A stretch of DNA of 64,000 nucleotides, from NCBI RefSeq assembly GCF_037572415.1, contig NZ_JBBHLB010000017.1, positions 11,969-75,968 on the forward strand, read 5' to 3'. The translations under genes and the position numbers were made by a program. The DNA comes from Flavonifractor porci. Its GTDB lineage: Bacteria; Bacillota; Clostridia; Oscillospirales; Oscillospiraceae. The notes beneath the pieces were generated by a model. The model had not been told where the DNA came from, did no database searches, and worked only from the letters and a program-made list of their open reading frames with translations. Positions 54,166 to 62,598 of this stretch are shown in pieces (position 1 is the first letter of the stretch; every line of letters starts with the position of its first letter).

Positions 54166-55353
54166 TCACTTTTCCAGCTGCTCTACCGCACGCTTGAGCC
54201 GCTCCAGTCCTTCCATCACGATTGAGCGAGGTGCGGCAAAGTTGAACCGCATAAACCCAAATCCTTCCCTTTCCCCAAATGTGGTCCCGTCGTTCAGCAG
54301 GATCTTGGCCTTCTGGAACATAAAATCCTTGAGTTCCTGTTGTGTCCGGAAACCAAGTTCGCGGCAGTCCAGCCATACCATAAAGGTGGCTTCGGGATCA
54401 ATCGCGGTGACACCCGGAATATTTTCATTGATGTACGCCACCACCTGGTTCTTTGTCTCGTTCAGATAAGCCACGCACTGATCAGCATAGGAGTCGCCGT
54501 GGTTATAGCAGGCCATCAACGCCACATTGCCGAAAATATTGCGTCCCATTCCTTTGCTGTAGGTCTGCTGATTCATCATACGGCGATAGACTTCCTCGCT
54601 ATGGGTAAACCATGCCGCCGTCCGGACGCCAGCCACATTAAAGGTTTTGGCCGGGTTGATAAAGGTAACCGAATGCTCCGCCAGTTCCTTGGACAAGCTG
54701 CAGAAGGGAACAAATTCATTGTGGTCAAAGATGATGTCTGCATGGATCTCATCCACGCCGATCATCACATGATTCTGCAGACACAGTTCGCCCATCCGGG
54801 TCAGTTCCTCCCGGGTAAAGCAGCGGCCGGTGGGATTCTGCGGATTACAGATGAACAGAATCTTTACCTTTGAGTCCTTCAGTTTCTGCTCCAGATCCGC
54901 AAAGTCGATCTCATAGCGTCCGTTGACCAAGCGCATCTCATTATAGACCAGCTGGCGGCCATTATTTTTCACCAGATCATGGAACGGCGGATAGACTGGG
55001 GTCTGGAGCAGGATCTTATCTCCTTCGCTGGAAAATTCCTTGGCAAACCAAATCATAGCAGGGATCACGCAGGGAGAAAAATCAATAAAGCGCGGCTCCA
55101 GTTCCACGTGATGGCGCACCTTGTACCACCGGGCAACGCTGTTTTCAAAGGCCATGTCAATATAAGGATATCCGTAATGCCCCAGCTCCACCCGCTCCAA
55201 CAGGGCCTGCTTTACCTCCACAGGGCTAGGGAAATCCGTATCCGCGATCCAGAAAGGCAGCACATCCTCGGGGCACAGGCTGGGGTCATATTTCTTTGCA
55301 TCCGTTCCTCTGCGCTCAATTCCTTTGTCAAAATCATAGATCACATCGCTCAT
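54166..55353 (-). CDS. MalY/PatB-type PLP-dependent cysteine-S-conjugate beta-lyase
   Basis: A class I/II aminotransferase-fold enzyme of the MalY/PatB branch that splits cystathionine or cysteine conjugates into a thiol, pyruvate and ammonia. 395 residues: opening YDFDKGIERRGTDAKK and LPFWIADTDFPSP are diagnostic, the CNPQNPTGR motif is present, and PLP-lysine lies in INPAKTFNVAG. The ATG at 55353 has GGAAGG 10 nt upstream. It is the second gene after the carrier. Confidence 0.9.
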   Translation of the reverse strand: MSDVIYDFDKGIERRGTDAKKYDPSLCPEDVLPFWIADTDFPSPVEVKQALLERVELGHYGYPYIDMAFENSVARWYKVRHHVELEPRFIDFSPCVIPAMIWFAKEFSSEGDKILLQTPVYPPFHDLVKNNGRQLVYNEMRLVNGRYEIDFADLEQKLKDSKVKILFICNPQNPTGRCFTREELTRMGELCLQNHVMIGVDEIHADIIFDHNEFVPFCSLSKELAEHSVTFINPAKTFNVAGVRTAAWFTHSEEVYRRMMNQQTYSKGMGRNIFGNVALMACYNHGDSYADQCVAYLNETKNQVVAYINENIPGVTAIDPEATFMVWLDCRELGFRTQQELKDFMFQKAKILLNDGTTFGEREGFGFMRFNFAAPRSIVMEGLERLKRAVEQLEK

Positions 55354-55404
55354 TGTCACTATGCCTTCCTTTCTTCTTGTTTACATAGTACCATATTTCA
55401 TTCA

Positions 55405-56772
55405 TTACAGGGACACAACGATATAGGAAACGATCATATTGCAAATAAACATTACCACTGCTGGCATCGCACAGCGCTTAACGATCTTGGTAATATCAAG
55501 TTCCGCCATGCCCGAGATCGCGATCACTACGCCCGCCACCGGAGACATACAGCGGCCAATACCGGAGGAAAGCTGCATGGGAAGCGCAATGGTGGCGGTG
55601 GAAACACCCATTTGCATCGTCACATCAGGAACCAGGGGGCCAAACGCATACCAGGACGCGTTGCCACTGCCCAGAAGCATACCTGCAAAGAAGGTAATCA
55701 GAGACATGAGCACCATCGTCACAATAGGAGCGCTCTTGATTGATGCAAGCCCATTGGAAAGAATGGTAATACCGCCCAACAACTGAATGCCCTCAGCAAA
55801 AACAGCGGCGCCTATCAGAATGCTGACTACGGTGGCAAAAGAGTTTCCCATAGCCTTCATAACCACATTAAGGTCGTTGGTCACTTCCTTGCGGTTTCTT
55901 CGGCGGATCAGTTCCAGAACAAACACAAAGGTCAAACCGATCAGATTGGCAGGCACTACATCCAACTTAATATTGGGAATGAAGCTAAAGACCGTGATCA
56001 GCACCAAGGGCACCACAGGCAACAATGCGTACACCGCAGGGCAATCAGGAGCTTCCGCCTCTTCCTGCCGCATAGTCTCAATGGTATCGTCCGTCTCCTT
56101 TTTATCCATATGATGCAGATAAATAGGAAGGAAAATGGCACAGAGAACAATCAGGATCACAGCAACTTTGCCCTGATAAGTCAGAAAATAGTCCATCATA
56201 GACATTCCAACTACTTCTTCAGCGGCAAAAATGGCACTGGAATCATTGGGGCCCCAATCCACAAAGCCGCACATGATGATGGTCACAGCCGCACTGAGCT
56301 TACTGATTCCAAGCGAGGTCAGGATCGGGAACGCCACCGCCATCAAAAGCATACCCAGGCCTGAATGACTCGTGATAACAAGCTTCAAAAGCGTTCCAAT
56401 GATAAATAACATACCGAGCACAATATAGGGGTTTTTGATTTTGGAAAGCGGTCTGGTTGCCAAATGAGCCAACTTGGTAGAGGCACCGATATGAGACATA
56501 TATACAGCATACCCTGTAACAGTCATCAATGTAAGCCCCACGCCGGATGCGTTGGCAGAGAATTGACTTGCCGCATAGGCAAAGACATCTACAATCGCAT
56601 TCCCCGTTGAACTGCTCCCCATGACCGACTCACCGGTTATCAAAGCTGAAACAAACAACACCAGCATACCAGACATCAGAAAGACAAAAACTGAATTATA
56701 CCGTTTGATAACAAGGATCGCAACCAGCGCAATGTAGACTAATGTTACAATCACGGATAAAACACCGTTCAT
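55405..56772 (-). CDS. DcuC-family carrier (dicarboxylate/amino-acid transporter)
   Basis: A 455-residue membrane carrier of the DcuC/YfcC superfamily with ten or more helices, duplicated halves and the family's SSSTGNAIVDVFAYAASQF and FGPLVPDVTMQMG stretches. DcuC itself moves C4 dicarboxylates; beside a C-S lyase a sulfur amino acid is at least as likely. The ATG at 56772 follows AAGGGAGA. It is the first gene of an operon whose promoter overlaps a palindrome likely bound by the adjacent MarR protein. Confidence 0.82.
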   Translation of the reverse strand: MNGVLSVIVTLVYIALVAILVIKRYNSVFVFLMSGMLVLFVSALITGESVMGSSSTGNAIVDVFAYAASQFSANASGVGLTLMTVTGYAVYMSHIGASTKLAHLATRPLSKIKNPYIVLGMLFIIGTLLKLVITSHSGLGMLLMAVAFPILTSLGISKLSAAVTIIMCGFVDWGPNDSSAIFAAEEVVGMSMMDYFLTYQGKVAVILIVLCAIFLPIYLHHMDKKETDDTIETMRQEEAEAPDCPAVYALLPVVPLVLITVFSFIPNIKLDVVPANLIGLTFVFVLELIRRRNRKEVTNDLNVVMKAMGNSFATVVSILIGAAVFAEGIQLLGGITILSNGLASIKSAPIVTMVLMSLITFFAGMLLGSGNASWYAFGPLVPDVTMQMGVSTATIALPMQLSSGIGRCMSPVAGVVIAISGMAELDITKIVKRCAMPAVVMFICNMIVSYIVVSL

Positions 56773-57003
56773 GACGCATCTCCCTTCCACCTACTCTAAC
56801 ATTTTTAGTTTTCCATCCTGCAGACTGGCCATGTATACTTCCCGCCATTTACTGTTTCGCTATTAAACAATATGTTTAGGTTGTATACAAGTTTGGTTAG
56901 ATTGTAAACTCACTTCCCAGACCTGTCAAGTCGATTGGACAGAATTCTACATTTTTCATAAGTTATATGAAATAAAATCTGTCAAAGTGCCAAATTGAAA
57001 TGA
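56773..57003. other. Regulatory intergenic region ahead of the carrier operon
   Basis: It holds the carrier promoter and palindrome described separately, and AT-rich sequence with no gene. Confidence 0.6.
56862..56890 (-). promoter_or_regulatory. Carrier promoter overlapped by a TTGTATACAA palindrome
   Basis: Minus-strand TTGTAT (56890-56885) and TTTAAT (56867-56862), 17-bp spacer. The -35 lies inside the perfect palindrome TTGTATACAA (56881-56890), a plausible MarR operator. Confidence 0.6.
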
Positions 57004-57018
57004 ACCTCTTTTGCGCAC

Positions 57019-57066
57019 AAAAAAGCTCCCTGCGAGAAACGTTGAATAACGTTTCTCGCAGGGAGC
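57019..57066 (-). terminator. Terminator of the marR-like gene
   Basis: A perfect 19-bp stem, GCTCCCTGCGAGAAACGTT (57025-57043) with AACGTTTCTCGCAGGGAGC (57048-57066), then a T run on the minus strand. Confidence 0.94.
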
Positions 57067-57103
57067 CGCCTTTGTCTGCATGATTCATATTCTGTTCCAG
57101 GAA

Positions 57104-57643
57104 TCAATTGGCCTGCTTCATGACCTCTCTCCGCTTCTGCCGCTCCTGCAGCTTTTTCTCCCATATTCGCCGCTGCTGGACCTCCCGCCGTACCTCCAAC
57201 CAGTTTTCCAGAACTGCAAATGTAGTATTGATCTCCTCTTTTGTAAATTTTTTGCGCACGATATCCATTGATTCGCCAAAATGGCCGGCATCGTAGTTCC
57301 GATGTGCTTCATCCAGTTGTTTCCCTTTTTCGGTAAGGAAAAGGTGATTGCGCTTATCATTTTCCGGATCAGCAACCCGAAATACAAGTCCTTTATTTTC
57401 CAGCTTTTTTAGAATCTGGGATACTGCTCCCTTTGTCTTTCCGTTGTCCCGGGCCAGCTGTGTAACCGTGATCCCATGGTTATCCGCTATATATTTCAGC
57501 GTATGGACCTCCACCACCGTATAAACGTCGCCGGTTCCATAATCATGCTGCGTTTTTGTGGACATATACAGAGCCGATACCTGATGAAGAATATCCACCG
57601 CATCAATATTACTGTAATCCTTGTATGGGCCCTGACTCATCAT
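57104..57643 (-). CDS. MarR family transcriptional regulator
   Basis: A 179-residue winged-helix regulator: VYTVVEVHTLKYI, ITVTQLARDNGKTKGAVSQILKKLENKGLV (recognition helix region) and the wing DPENDKRNHLFLTEKG. The C-terminal ~35 residues are very Arg/Lys/Gln-rich. It probably represses the adjacent carrier operon through the palindrome at 56881-56890. The start is ATG 57643 or GTG 57646, both behind AAGGGG. Confidence 0.92.
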   Translation of the reverse strand: MMSQGPYKDYSNIDAVDILHQVSALYMSTKTQHDYGTGDVYTVVEVHTLKYIADNHGITVTQLARDNGKTKGAVSQILKKLENKGLVFRVADPENDKRNHLFLTEKGKQLDEAHRNYDAGHFGESMDIVRKKFTKEEINTTFAVLENWLEVRREVQQRRIWEKKLQERQKRREVMKQAN

Positions 57644-57734
57644 CACATCGATCCCCTTTTCCGATCAACCGCATTGCCTGCAAACGCAAAATGGTATCTT
57701 TCTCTCTCCGCACCTAAAATGCCATGTTTTCTTT

Positions 57735-57764
57735 AGTATAGCACAGTTTTTTCTTCTTTGCCAA
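57735..57764 (-). promoter_or_regulatory. Promoter of the marR-like gene
   Basis: Minus-strand TTGGCA (57764-57759) and TATACT (57740-57735), 18-bp spacer. The rest of 57647-57891 has no gene. Confidence 0.5.
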
Positions 57765-57891
57765 GCAAAACCACACTGCTGTCCATCCTTTTTCACACAT
57801 CATGAATAAACTGCGTATTTGCTGTCTCCGCGTCCGGGAAAAATATCCACTTCTCGCACAACACTCCGTCATATCACGCGGGCTTTTCCAC

Positions 57892-58482
57892 TCAGAATTC
57901 CACCAGGTACCGCTCATACCCGTTGATCACCCGGGTATTCCCGCAGCGCTGTTCCCGCTGGATGCTCCGTCCGTAGTTCAGATGGGTGTGCCCGTGGAAA
58001 TGGAGAGCAGGCTGATACTTGTCCAGCAGGCGGTTAAAGGCCCGGAAGCCGGTGTGGGCCAGATCGGTGCAGGGCACCATGTCCTTCCCCGGCGCGTGAG
58101 TCAGCAGGATGTCGAACCCCTTTTTAAAAAATAACTTTGGGGCCAGCTTCCTGGCCCGAAAGTCCATCTGCCTGTCCGTATATTGATGGGGCCCGCTTTT
58201 ATAGCGCATGGAACCGCCCAGGCCCACGATGCGTAAGCCCTGGTACTCATAGCACTGCCCGTCGATACAGGTGCAGCCCAGAGGCGGATCCTTCTCATAG
58301 TGCCCGTCGTGGTTGCCGTGGACATAAAGCACCGGGCAGTGTGCAAAGGTGGCCAGAAAGGACAGGTAGTGGGATTTCAGGTCCCCGCAGGAGAGGATCA
58401 GGTCCACCCCTTCCAGCTTATCCGGCGTATAATAGTCCCAAAGAGCGGGGGACTCATAGTCAGCCACCACCAGAATCTTCAT
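57892..58482 (-). CDS. Metallophosphoesterase
   Basis: A 196-residue calcineurin-like phosphoesterase: ADYES and CGDLKSHYL, YVHGNHDGHYE, LLTHAPGKD and HFHGHTHLNYG carry the di-metal ligands. It probably cleaves a phosphodiester or nucleotide; the substrate is unknown. Its ATG overlaps the stop of the ParB-like/BMP gene by 4 bp, so they are coupled. Confidence 0.9.
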   Translation of the reverse strand: MKILVVADYESPALWDYYTPDKLEGVDLILSCGDLKSHYLSFLATFAHCPVLYVHGNHDGHYEKDPPLGCTCIDGQCYEYQGLRIVGLGGSMRYKSGPHQYTDRQMDFRARKLAPKLFFKKGFDILLTHAPGKDMVPCTDLAHTGFRAFNRLLDKYQPALHFHGHTHLNYGRSIQREQRCGNTRVINGYERYLVEF

Positions 58483-60350
58483 GTCGCTCCAACCTCCTCA
58501 AAACCCTGTAAGCGCATCCACTCCCTGGCCCGATCGGTAAGCTCCTCAGGTTTGGGAATGGTTCCTTCCACATAGGTGGACAGCCAGTTCATGGACAGGA
58601 TCTGTTGGGCGGGCAGAGGGCCGTCATCCCCATACACCACATGACCCTGCTGATTCATCAGCACCCCGTAGAAGGGGTCCAGCCGCTCGGCCCGTATGGC
58701 GTCCCGCAGCACGCCGGCCAGCCGCCGGGTCCCGGCGGGCAGGCGGCGGGAACAGAGCACATCCACGATTTTCTGGTTCAGGCCCCACCAGTAACTGATG
58801 GCACTGCTGCCCCGGCTCTCTTTCTTCCAGCTGCCGTCCAGCACCCGCCGCACCAGGCTCTGGTAAAACCGGCCCCAGTCGCAGTGGATCATCGCCAGAT
58901 TGTGCAGATCCATGGACCGGGGCCCGGTGTTAGCGGCCAGCCGGTCCAGATAGTCGATGTACACAATGCCCTTGGCCCGGAGACTGTCGATGCCTCCGCC
59001 CTCCTTCAGGCAGTCCCAGGACAGCAATACCCGGGCGTCGGCGTTGACCATTCTTGCTCCCTGGGCAAAGGCATTGATGCCGGCAATGGTACCGGAGGTA
59101 GGGTAGTCGGCCACATAGCCGATCCAGCCGCTGCGGGAGAGGGATCCGGCAATGGCTCCCTTGATGAACTTGGCCTCGTGCATCCGGGGATAGTAGGTCC
59201 GTACCGATGGGTAGGAGCTGTTGAGGGAGCAGTTGAAGAACTTCACTTCCGGGTGGCGCACCGCCTGTTTCACACTGGGCAGCAGCAGAGAGGGATCGGT
59301 GGTAAAGATCAGGTCCGCCCCCTTGGATACCGCGTCATTGATGGCCTTCTCCGCCTCCTGTTCCGTGCCGGCGTTTTCATAGGAGCAGGTATAGAGCTGA
59401 TCGTGCATGGTATCTTCCAACAGATAACGGCCGCATTCATGCTCATAGACCCATCGGGAGGTATCGCTGCTGCCGGCATGAATAAAGGCGGCGCACAACC
59501 GCTCTCCAATGGGATGGAAGGTGAACAGAGGCTTTTTCACCGTATCCTCCAGCATGAGGGTCACTCCCGCGTTCTCCAGTCGGTTGAGCACCTCCTGCCG
59601 GATCATGGGCAGCTCCCGAGCGATCTGGGTGGACAGTTTACCCCGGGAAGCCTGATAGCCAAAGAGCTTCACATACACCAGAAAAGCCAGGGAGACGTAC
59701 TGCTGATCGGCGTTCTCCCGCAGGCAGGCATCCCGAAACATATAGTAAAAGGAACGGAAGTTGTGGATTTCCTCGGCGCTCCACGCCCCCCGGCTGGGCC
59801 GGCCCATGGCCTCCAGCAATTCCCGGTACTCCCCCGGCCGGCGGAACACCAGGAAATTCAGGCCGGTCATTTGGTAAAAATCAAGAAACTCGTAGTAGGC
59901 CGCCACCTCCGGGTCATCCGAGGGCCGGGGCAGCAGGCGGGTGACCACCGCCGGAACTGTGATGGCTCCAAAGTATTTCAATACGCTCACCCGCTTGTGG
60001 CCCTCCACCACATAGAAGCGGTTGAGATACTCCACCGCCTTGATAGGGTCCCGGATCCCTTCGTTCAGATGTGCCTGGCAGAGGGCCGCCCATTTGCCGG
60101 CAAACTCACTGTCTGCCTCCAAAACAGGATAGAAGCCGGGAGAAAAACTATTCCGCCTCAGCTGGTTGCAGGTACCCACGATGAGCTCGCCGGGCACCTC
60201 CACCACGCCCAGACTCTCTCTCCGCATGGCAAGCTCCTCCGGGTCGCCAGGCAGGACCCGCAGACCGGTTTCTTCCCCCCTGGCTGCCGCTGCCCTGATC
60301 TCCTTTTGTCCCAGACGGAGTGCGTTGTGGTATTCCTCCAGCATCGGCAT
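58479..60350 (-). CDS. Cytoplasmic ParB-like domain fused to BMP (nucleoside-binding) domain
   Basis: A 623-residue protein with no signal peptide. Residues about 55-140 look like a ParB-type domain: DPIKAVEYLNRFYVVEGHKRVSVLKYFGA with the GHKR box at 117-120. The middle (about 170-280) is helical and may contain a helix-turn-helix. Residues about 290-500 resemble the BMP/PnrA nucleoside-binding fold (EKAINDAVSKGADLIFTT, GAIAGSLSRSGWIGYVADYPTSG, INAFAQGA). The start at 60350 is chosen because AAAGGAGGT lies 8 nt upstream. BMP proteins are normally lipoproteins, so this looks like an intracellular sensor. The function is inferred. Confidence 0.8.
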   Translation of the reverse strand: MPMLEEYHNALRLGQKEIRAAAARGEETGLRVLPGDPEELAMRRESLGVVEVPGELIVGTCNQLRRNSFSPGFYPVLEADSEFAGKWAALCQAHLNEGIRDPIKAVEYLNRFYVVEGHKRVSVLKYFGAITVPAVVTRLLPRPSDDPEVAAYYEFLDFYQMTGLNFLVFRRPGEYRELLEAMGRPSRGAWSAEEIHNFRSFYYMFRDACLRENADQQYVSLAFLVYVKLFGYQASRGKLSTQIARELPMIRQEVLNRLENAGVTLMLEDTVKKPLFTFHPIGERLCAAFIHAGSSDTSRWVYEHECGRYLLEDTMHDQLYTCSYENAGTEQEAEKAINDAVSKGADLIFTTDPSLLLPSVKQAVRHPEVKFFNCSLNSSYPSVRTYYPRMHEAKFIKGAIAGSLSRSGWIGYVADYPTSGTIAGINAFAQGARMVNADARVLLSWDCLKEGGGIDSLRAKGIVYIDYLDRLAANTGPRSMDLHNLAMIHCDWGRFYQSLVRRVLDGSWKKESRGSSAISYWWGLNQKIVDVLCSRRLPAGTRRLAGVLRDAIRAERLDPFYGVLMNQQGHVVYGDDGPLPAQQILSMNWLSTYVEGTIPKPEELTDRAREWMRLQGFEEVGAT

Positions 60351-60485
60351 ATCCGCCGACCTCCTTTCCATTCCGGCCCTTCTTCTCTCCCAACAAACTA
60401 CCACGGCCAGGGTAAAATTACAATCTTTTTCTCCTTCCCCAACCTGGTCCTAGTGGTAATAACATACAAAAAAGGAGTGCTTCGG

Positions 60486-60514
60486 TTGAAGAATTACCCA
60501 AGCCGTGCTATAGT
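60486..60514 (+). promoter_or_regulatory. Promoter of the amylosucrase-like gene
   Basis: TTGAAG at 60486-60491 and TATAGT at 60509-60514, 17-bp spacer, with an extended TGC ahead of the -10. Confidence 0.75.
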
Positions 60515-60605
60515 AGTATCCGTTGGTCAGGTTTCCGAGCGCCTGACACTGCTGCATCTATCCGAACCGGCTCCACCGGTCCGTACGATAAAGGAGATTT
60601 TCCAC

Positions 60606-62270
60606 ATGAACGAACATACTTATCATAAGGGCACTGTGCCCTGTCATACCTGGCGCATGATCCGCGCCCTGGAAGAGGACCTGTACTGCAAGCGCCCCGC
60701 GGTCCCCGGCCGCCGTCCTGCCATTGTGATGCCTGCGTCTCTGTTTGTCCTCAAGGCTGTGGCGGAACCTGCTGCTGCCCCTGTAACGGAGCCCGCCTCC
60801 AACGTCTTTGATCTGCGTATGGAGCAGTACGGCGACGAGCTGGCCCGGCTGTACCGGGACCAGTTCCACGGCGATCTGGCCGCCTGGGACCGGCTGACCA
60901 CCCTGCTGCGCCAGAGCTGGGAGGCCCGCCGGAAAGAGCTGCGGACCCAGGACGAGCGCCGGGCCGCCGATACCGGTTGGTACTGCCGCCGGGATCTGCT
61001 GGCCATGGCCGTGGATGCCGCCAGCTTTGCCGGTTCCCTGGCCGGGGTGGCAGACCGCCTGCCCTACCTGAAGGAGTGCGGCGTCAGCTTCCTGCGTCTC
61101 AACGGTGACGGCAGCCAGGAGGAACTGGCCGGTCTGGCCGACGCCTGCCGGGCCCAGGAGATCCTGCTGGCCCTGCCTCTGAAGGCCGACGCCCCCCAGG
61201 ACGCCGCCGCCTTCCACGCCTGGGTCGAGCAGCTGCTCTGTCTGGCCGGTCTGGGCACCGATGCCATTCGTCTGGGCGATCTGTCCCGCCTGCCCCACAG
61301 TGTACTGCGGATGGCCCGCCTCATCTGCGCGCTGGTCTGTCCCGGCGTACTGCTGATGGGCAAGGCCCCCGCCCACGGCGAGGCCCCCTATTTTGGCAGT
61401 GAGGATAAGCCTGAGTGCCATCTGCTCTGCCGGGATAACGGCGCCCTGCTGTTCCACACTCTGGCTACCGGAGACGTATCCCTCCTCCGCCACGAGGTGG
61501 AGGCATCCCTGTCCTCCGCCGTTCTGTTCCTCAACCGGCTCCACGGGGACAGCGGTCTGGACTGGGCCCTGGACTACGGCTGGCTGAACCAGCACTGCGG
61601 CACCGATGAGTATGCCCACCGCCAGTACCTCAACGACTGGTCCACCGGCAAGTTCCCCGGCAGCAGCAGCCGGGGCGAGCTGTGCCGTGAGGGCAAGGTG
61701 TGCGGCACCACCGCCTCCCTGTGCGGTGTGGAGGCCGCCGACTATGAGCAGAACGGCATCAAGCTGGAGCGGGCTGTGGCCTGCGACCTGCTGCTCCACG
61801 CCTTCCTGCTGACCCAGAGCGGTATGCCCCTGCTGACCTGCGGCGACGAGGTGGGCCAGCTCAACGACTACAGCTACCATGAGGACGCCGCCCGGGCCGA
61901 TGACGCCCGCAACCTCCAGAACGGCCCCTTCCAGTGGGAGCTGGCCGCCATGCGTGACAATCAGGAGACCCGCCAGGGCAAGCAGTTCCAGAGCCTGCGC
62001 CGCCTGGAGCAGCTGCGCGGGGCGGAACCCGCCTTTGACGCCCGGGCTAATGTGTGGACCTTCGATACCGGCAACCCCCATGTGCTGGGTCTGGGACGCT
62101 GGTATGAGGGCCGCAAGCTGGTGGCACTGTTCAACTTCAGCGGTGACTTTGTCACTGCCGGCGCGCCTGAGGGCGGCGCCTTCGACGAGCTGATTTATGG
62201 CGGCCACTACGACGAGATCGGCCATGTGGAACTCTATCCCTACGGCTTTGTCTGGCTGCTCCAGCAATAA
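60606..62270 (+). CDS. Amylosucrase-like GH13 protein lacking the catalytic acids
   Basis: A 554-residue protein with clear similarity to amylosucrase along its length: the FAGSLAGVADRLPYLKECGV entry of the barrel, NTLATREVNLL-like HTLATGDVSLLRHEV, the C-GTTASLCG block, SGMPLLTCGDEVGQLND and RADDARNLQNGPF. As I recall the enzyme, the nucleophile Asp sits in RMDAV, the acid Glu in KSEAI and the third Asp in SHDD. Here these read RLGDL (G224), MGKAP (K253) and LHGDSG (G314). The (beta/alpha)8 part between the first strand and the nucleophile is also short. It is probably not a working glucosyltransferase. The ATG at 60606 follows AAGGAG. Confidence 0.8.
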   Translation: MNEHTYHKGTVPCHTWRMIRALEEDLYCKRPAVPGRRPAIVMPASLFVLKAVAEPAAAPVTEPASNVFDLRMEQYGDELARLYRDQFHGDLAAWDRLTTLLRQSWEARRKELRTQDERRAADTGWYCRRDLLAMAVDAASFAGSLAGVADRLPYLKECGVSFLRLNGDGSQEELAGLADACRAQEILLALPLKADAPQDAAAFHAWVEQLLCLAGLGTDAIRLGDLSRLPHSVLRMARLICALVCPGVLLMGKAPAHGEAPYFGSEDKPECHLLCRDNGALLFHTLATGDVSLLRHEVEASLSSAVLFLNRLHGDSGLDWALDYGWLNQHCGTDEYAHRQYLNDWSTGKFPGSSSRGELCREGKVCGTTASLCGVEAADYEQNGIKLERAVACDLLLHAFLLTQSGMPLLTCGDEVGQLNDYSYHEDAARADDARNLQNGPFQWELAAMRDNQETRQGKQFQSLRRLEQLRGAEPAFDARANVWTFDTGNPHVLGLGRWYEGRKLVALFNFSGDFVTAGAPEGGAFDELIYGGHYDEIGHVELYPYGFVWLLQQ

Positions 62271-62296
62271 ACCGCTTATAACAGGCAGCAGAATAG

Positions 62297-62335
62297 AAGG
62301 TGGACCAGGAACGCGGATTCCTGGTCCACCTTTTT
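62297..62335 (+). terminator. Terminator of the amylosucrase-like gene
   Basis: AAGGTGGACCAGGAA (62297-62311) pairs perfectly with TTCCTGGTCCACCTT (62318-62332), then T. The 62336-62598 gap that follows has no gene; a TATACT near 62513-62518 may serve the SLH gene. Confidence 0.9.
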
Positions 62336-62598
62336 CTATGTCCATTTATCCCTCCGGCAAGCTGCCTGTATAATCCTTTGCACCGTAATCGCGCACAGAG
62401 GAATTGATTTTCCGATGAACCATCCACCTCCCCCCTGTTACAGCTTTTCCCTGTCGGTGCCTCCCCAAAGATAAGGCCCATCCTGACGGCGGTTTTCCGG
62501 TTCCTGGTTTCTGATATACTATGCAGCCCGCAGATTGTTTTCCCCTCCTGATAGTTCTAGAATGAAATGGCAGAAAACCATTCTTAACGGAGGTGCCT

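Noticed and set aside
58605..60605. A 5' extension of the amylosucrase-like gene to 58605
   Set aside because: It would be antisense to the ParB-like/BMP gene. The ATG at 60606 has its own promoter and AAGGAG.
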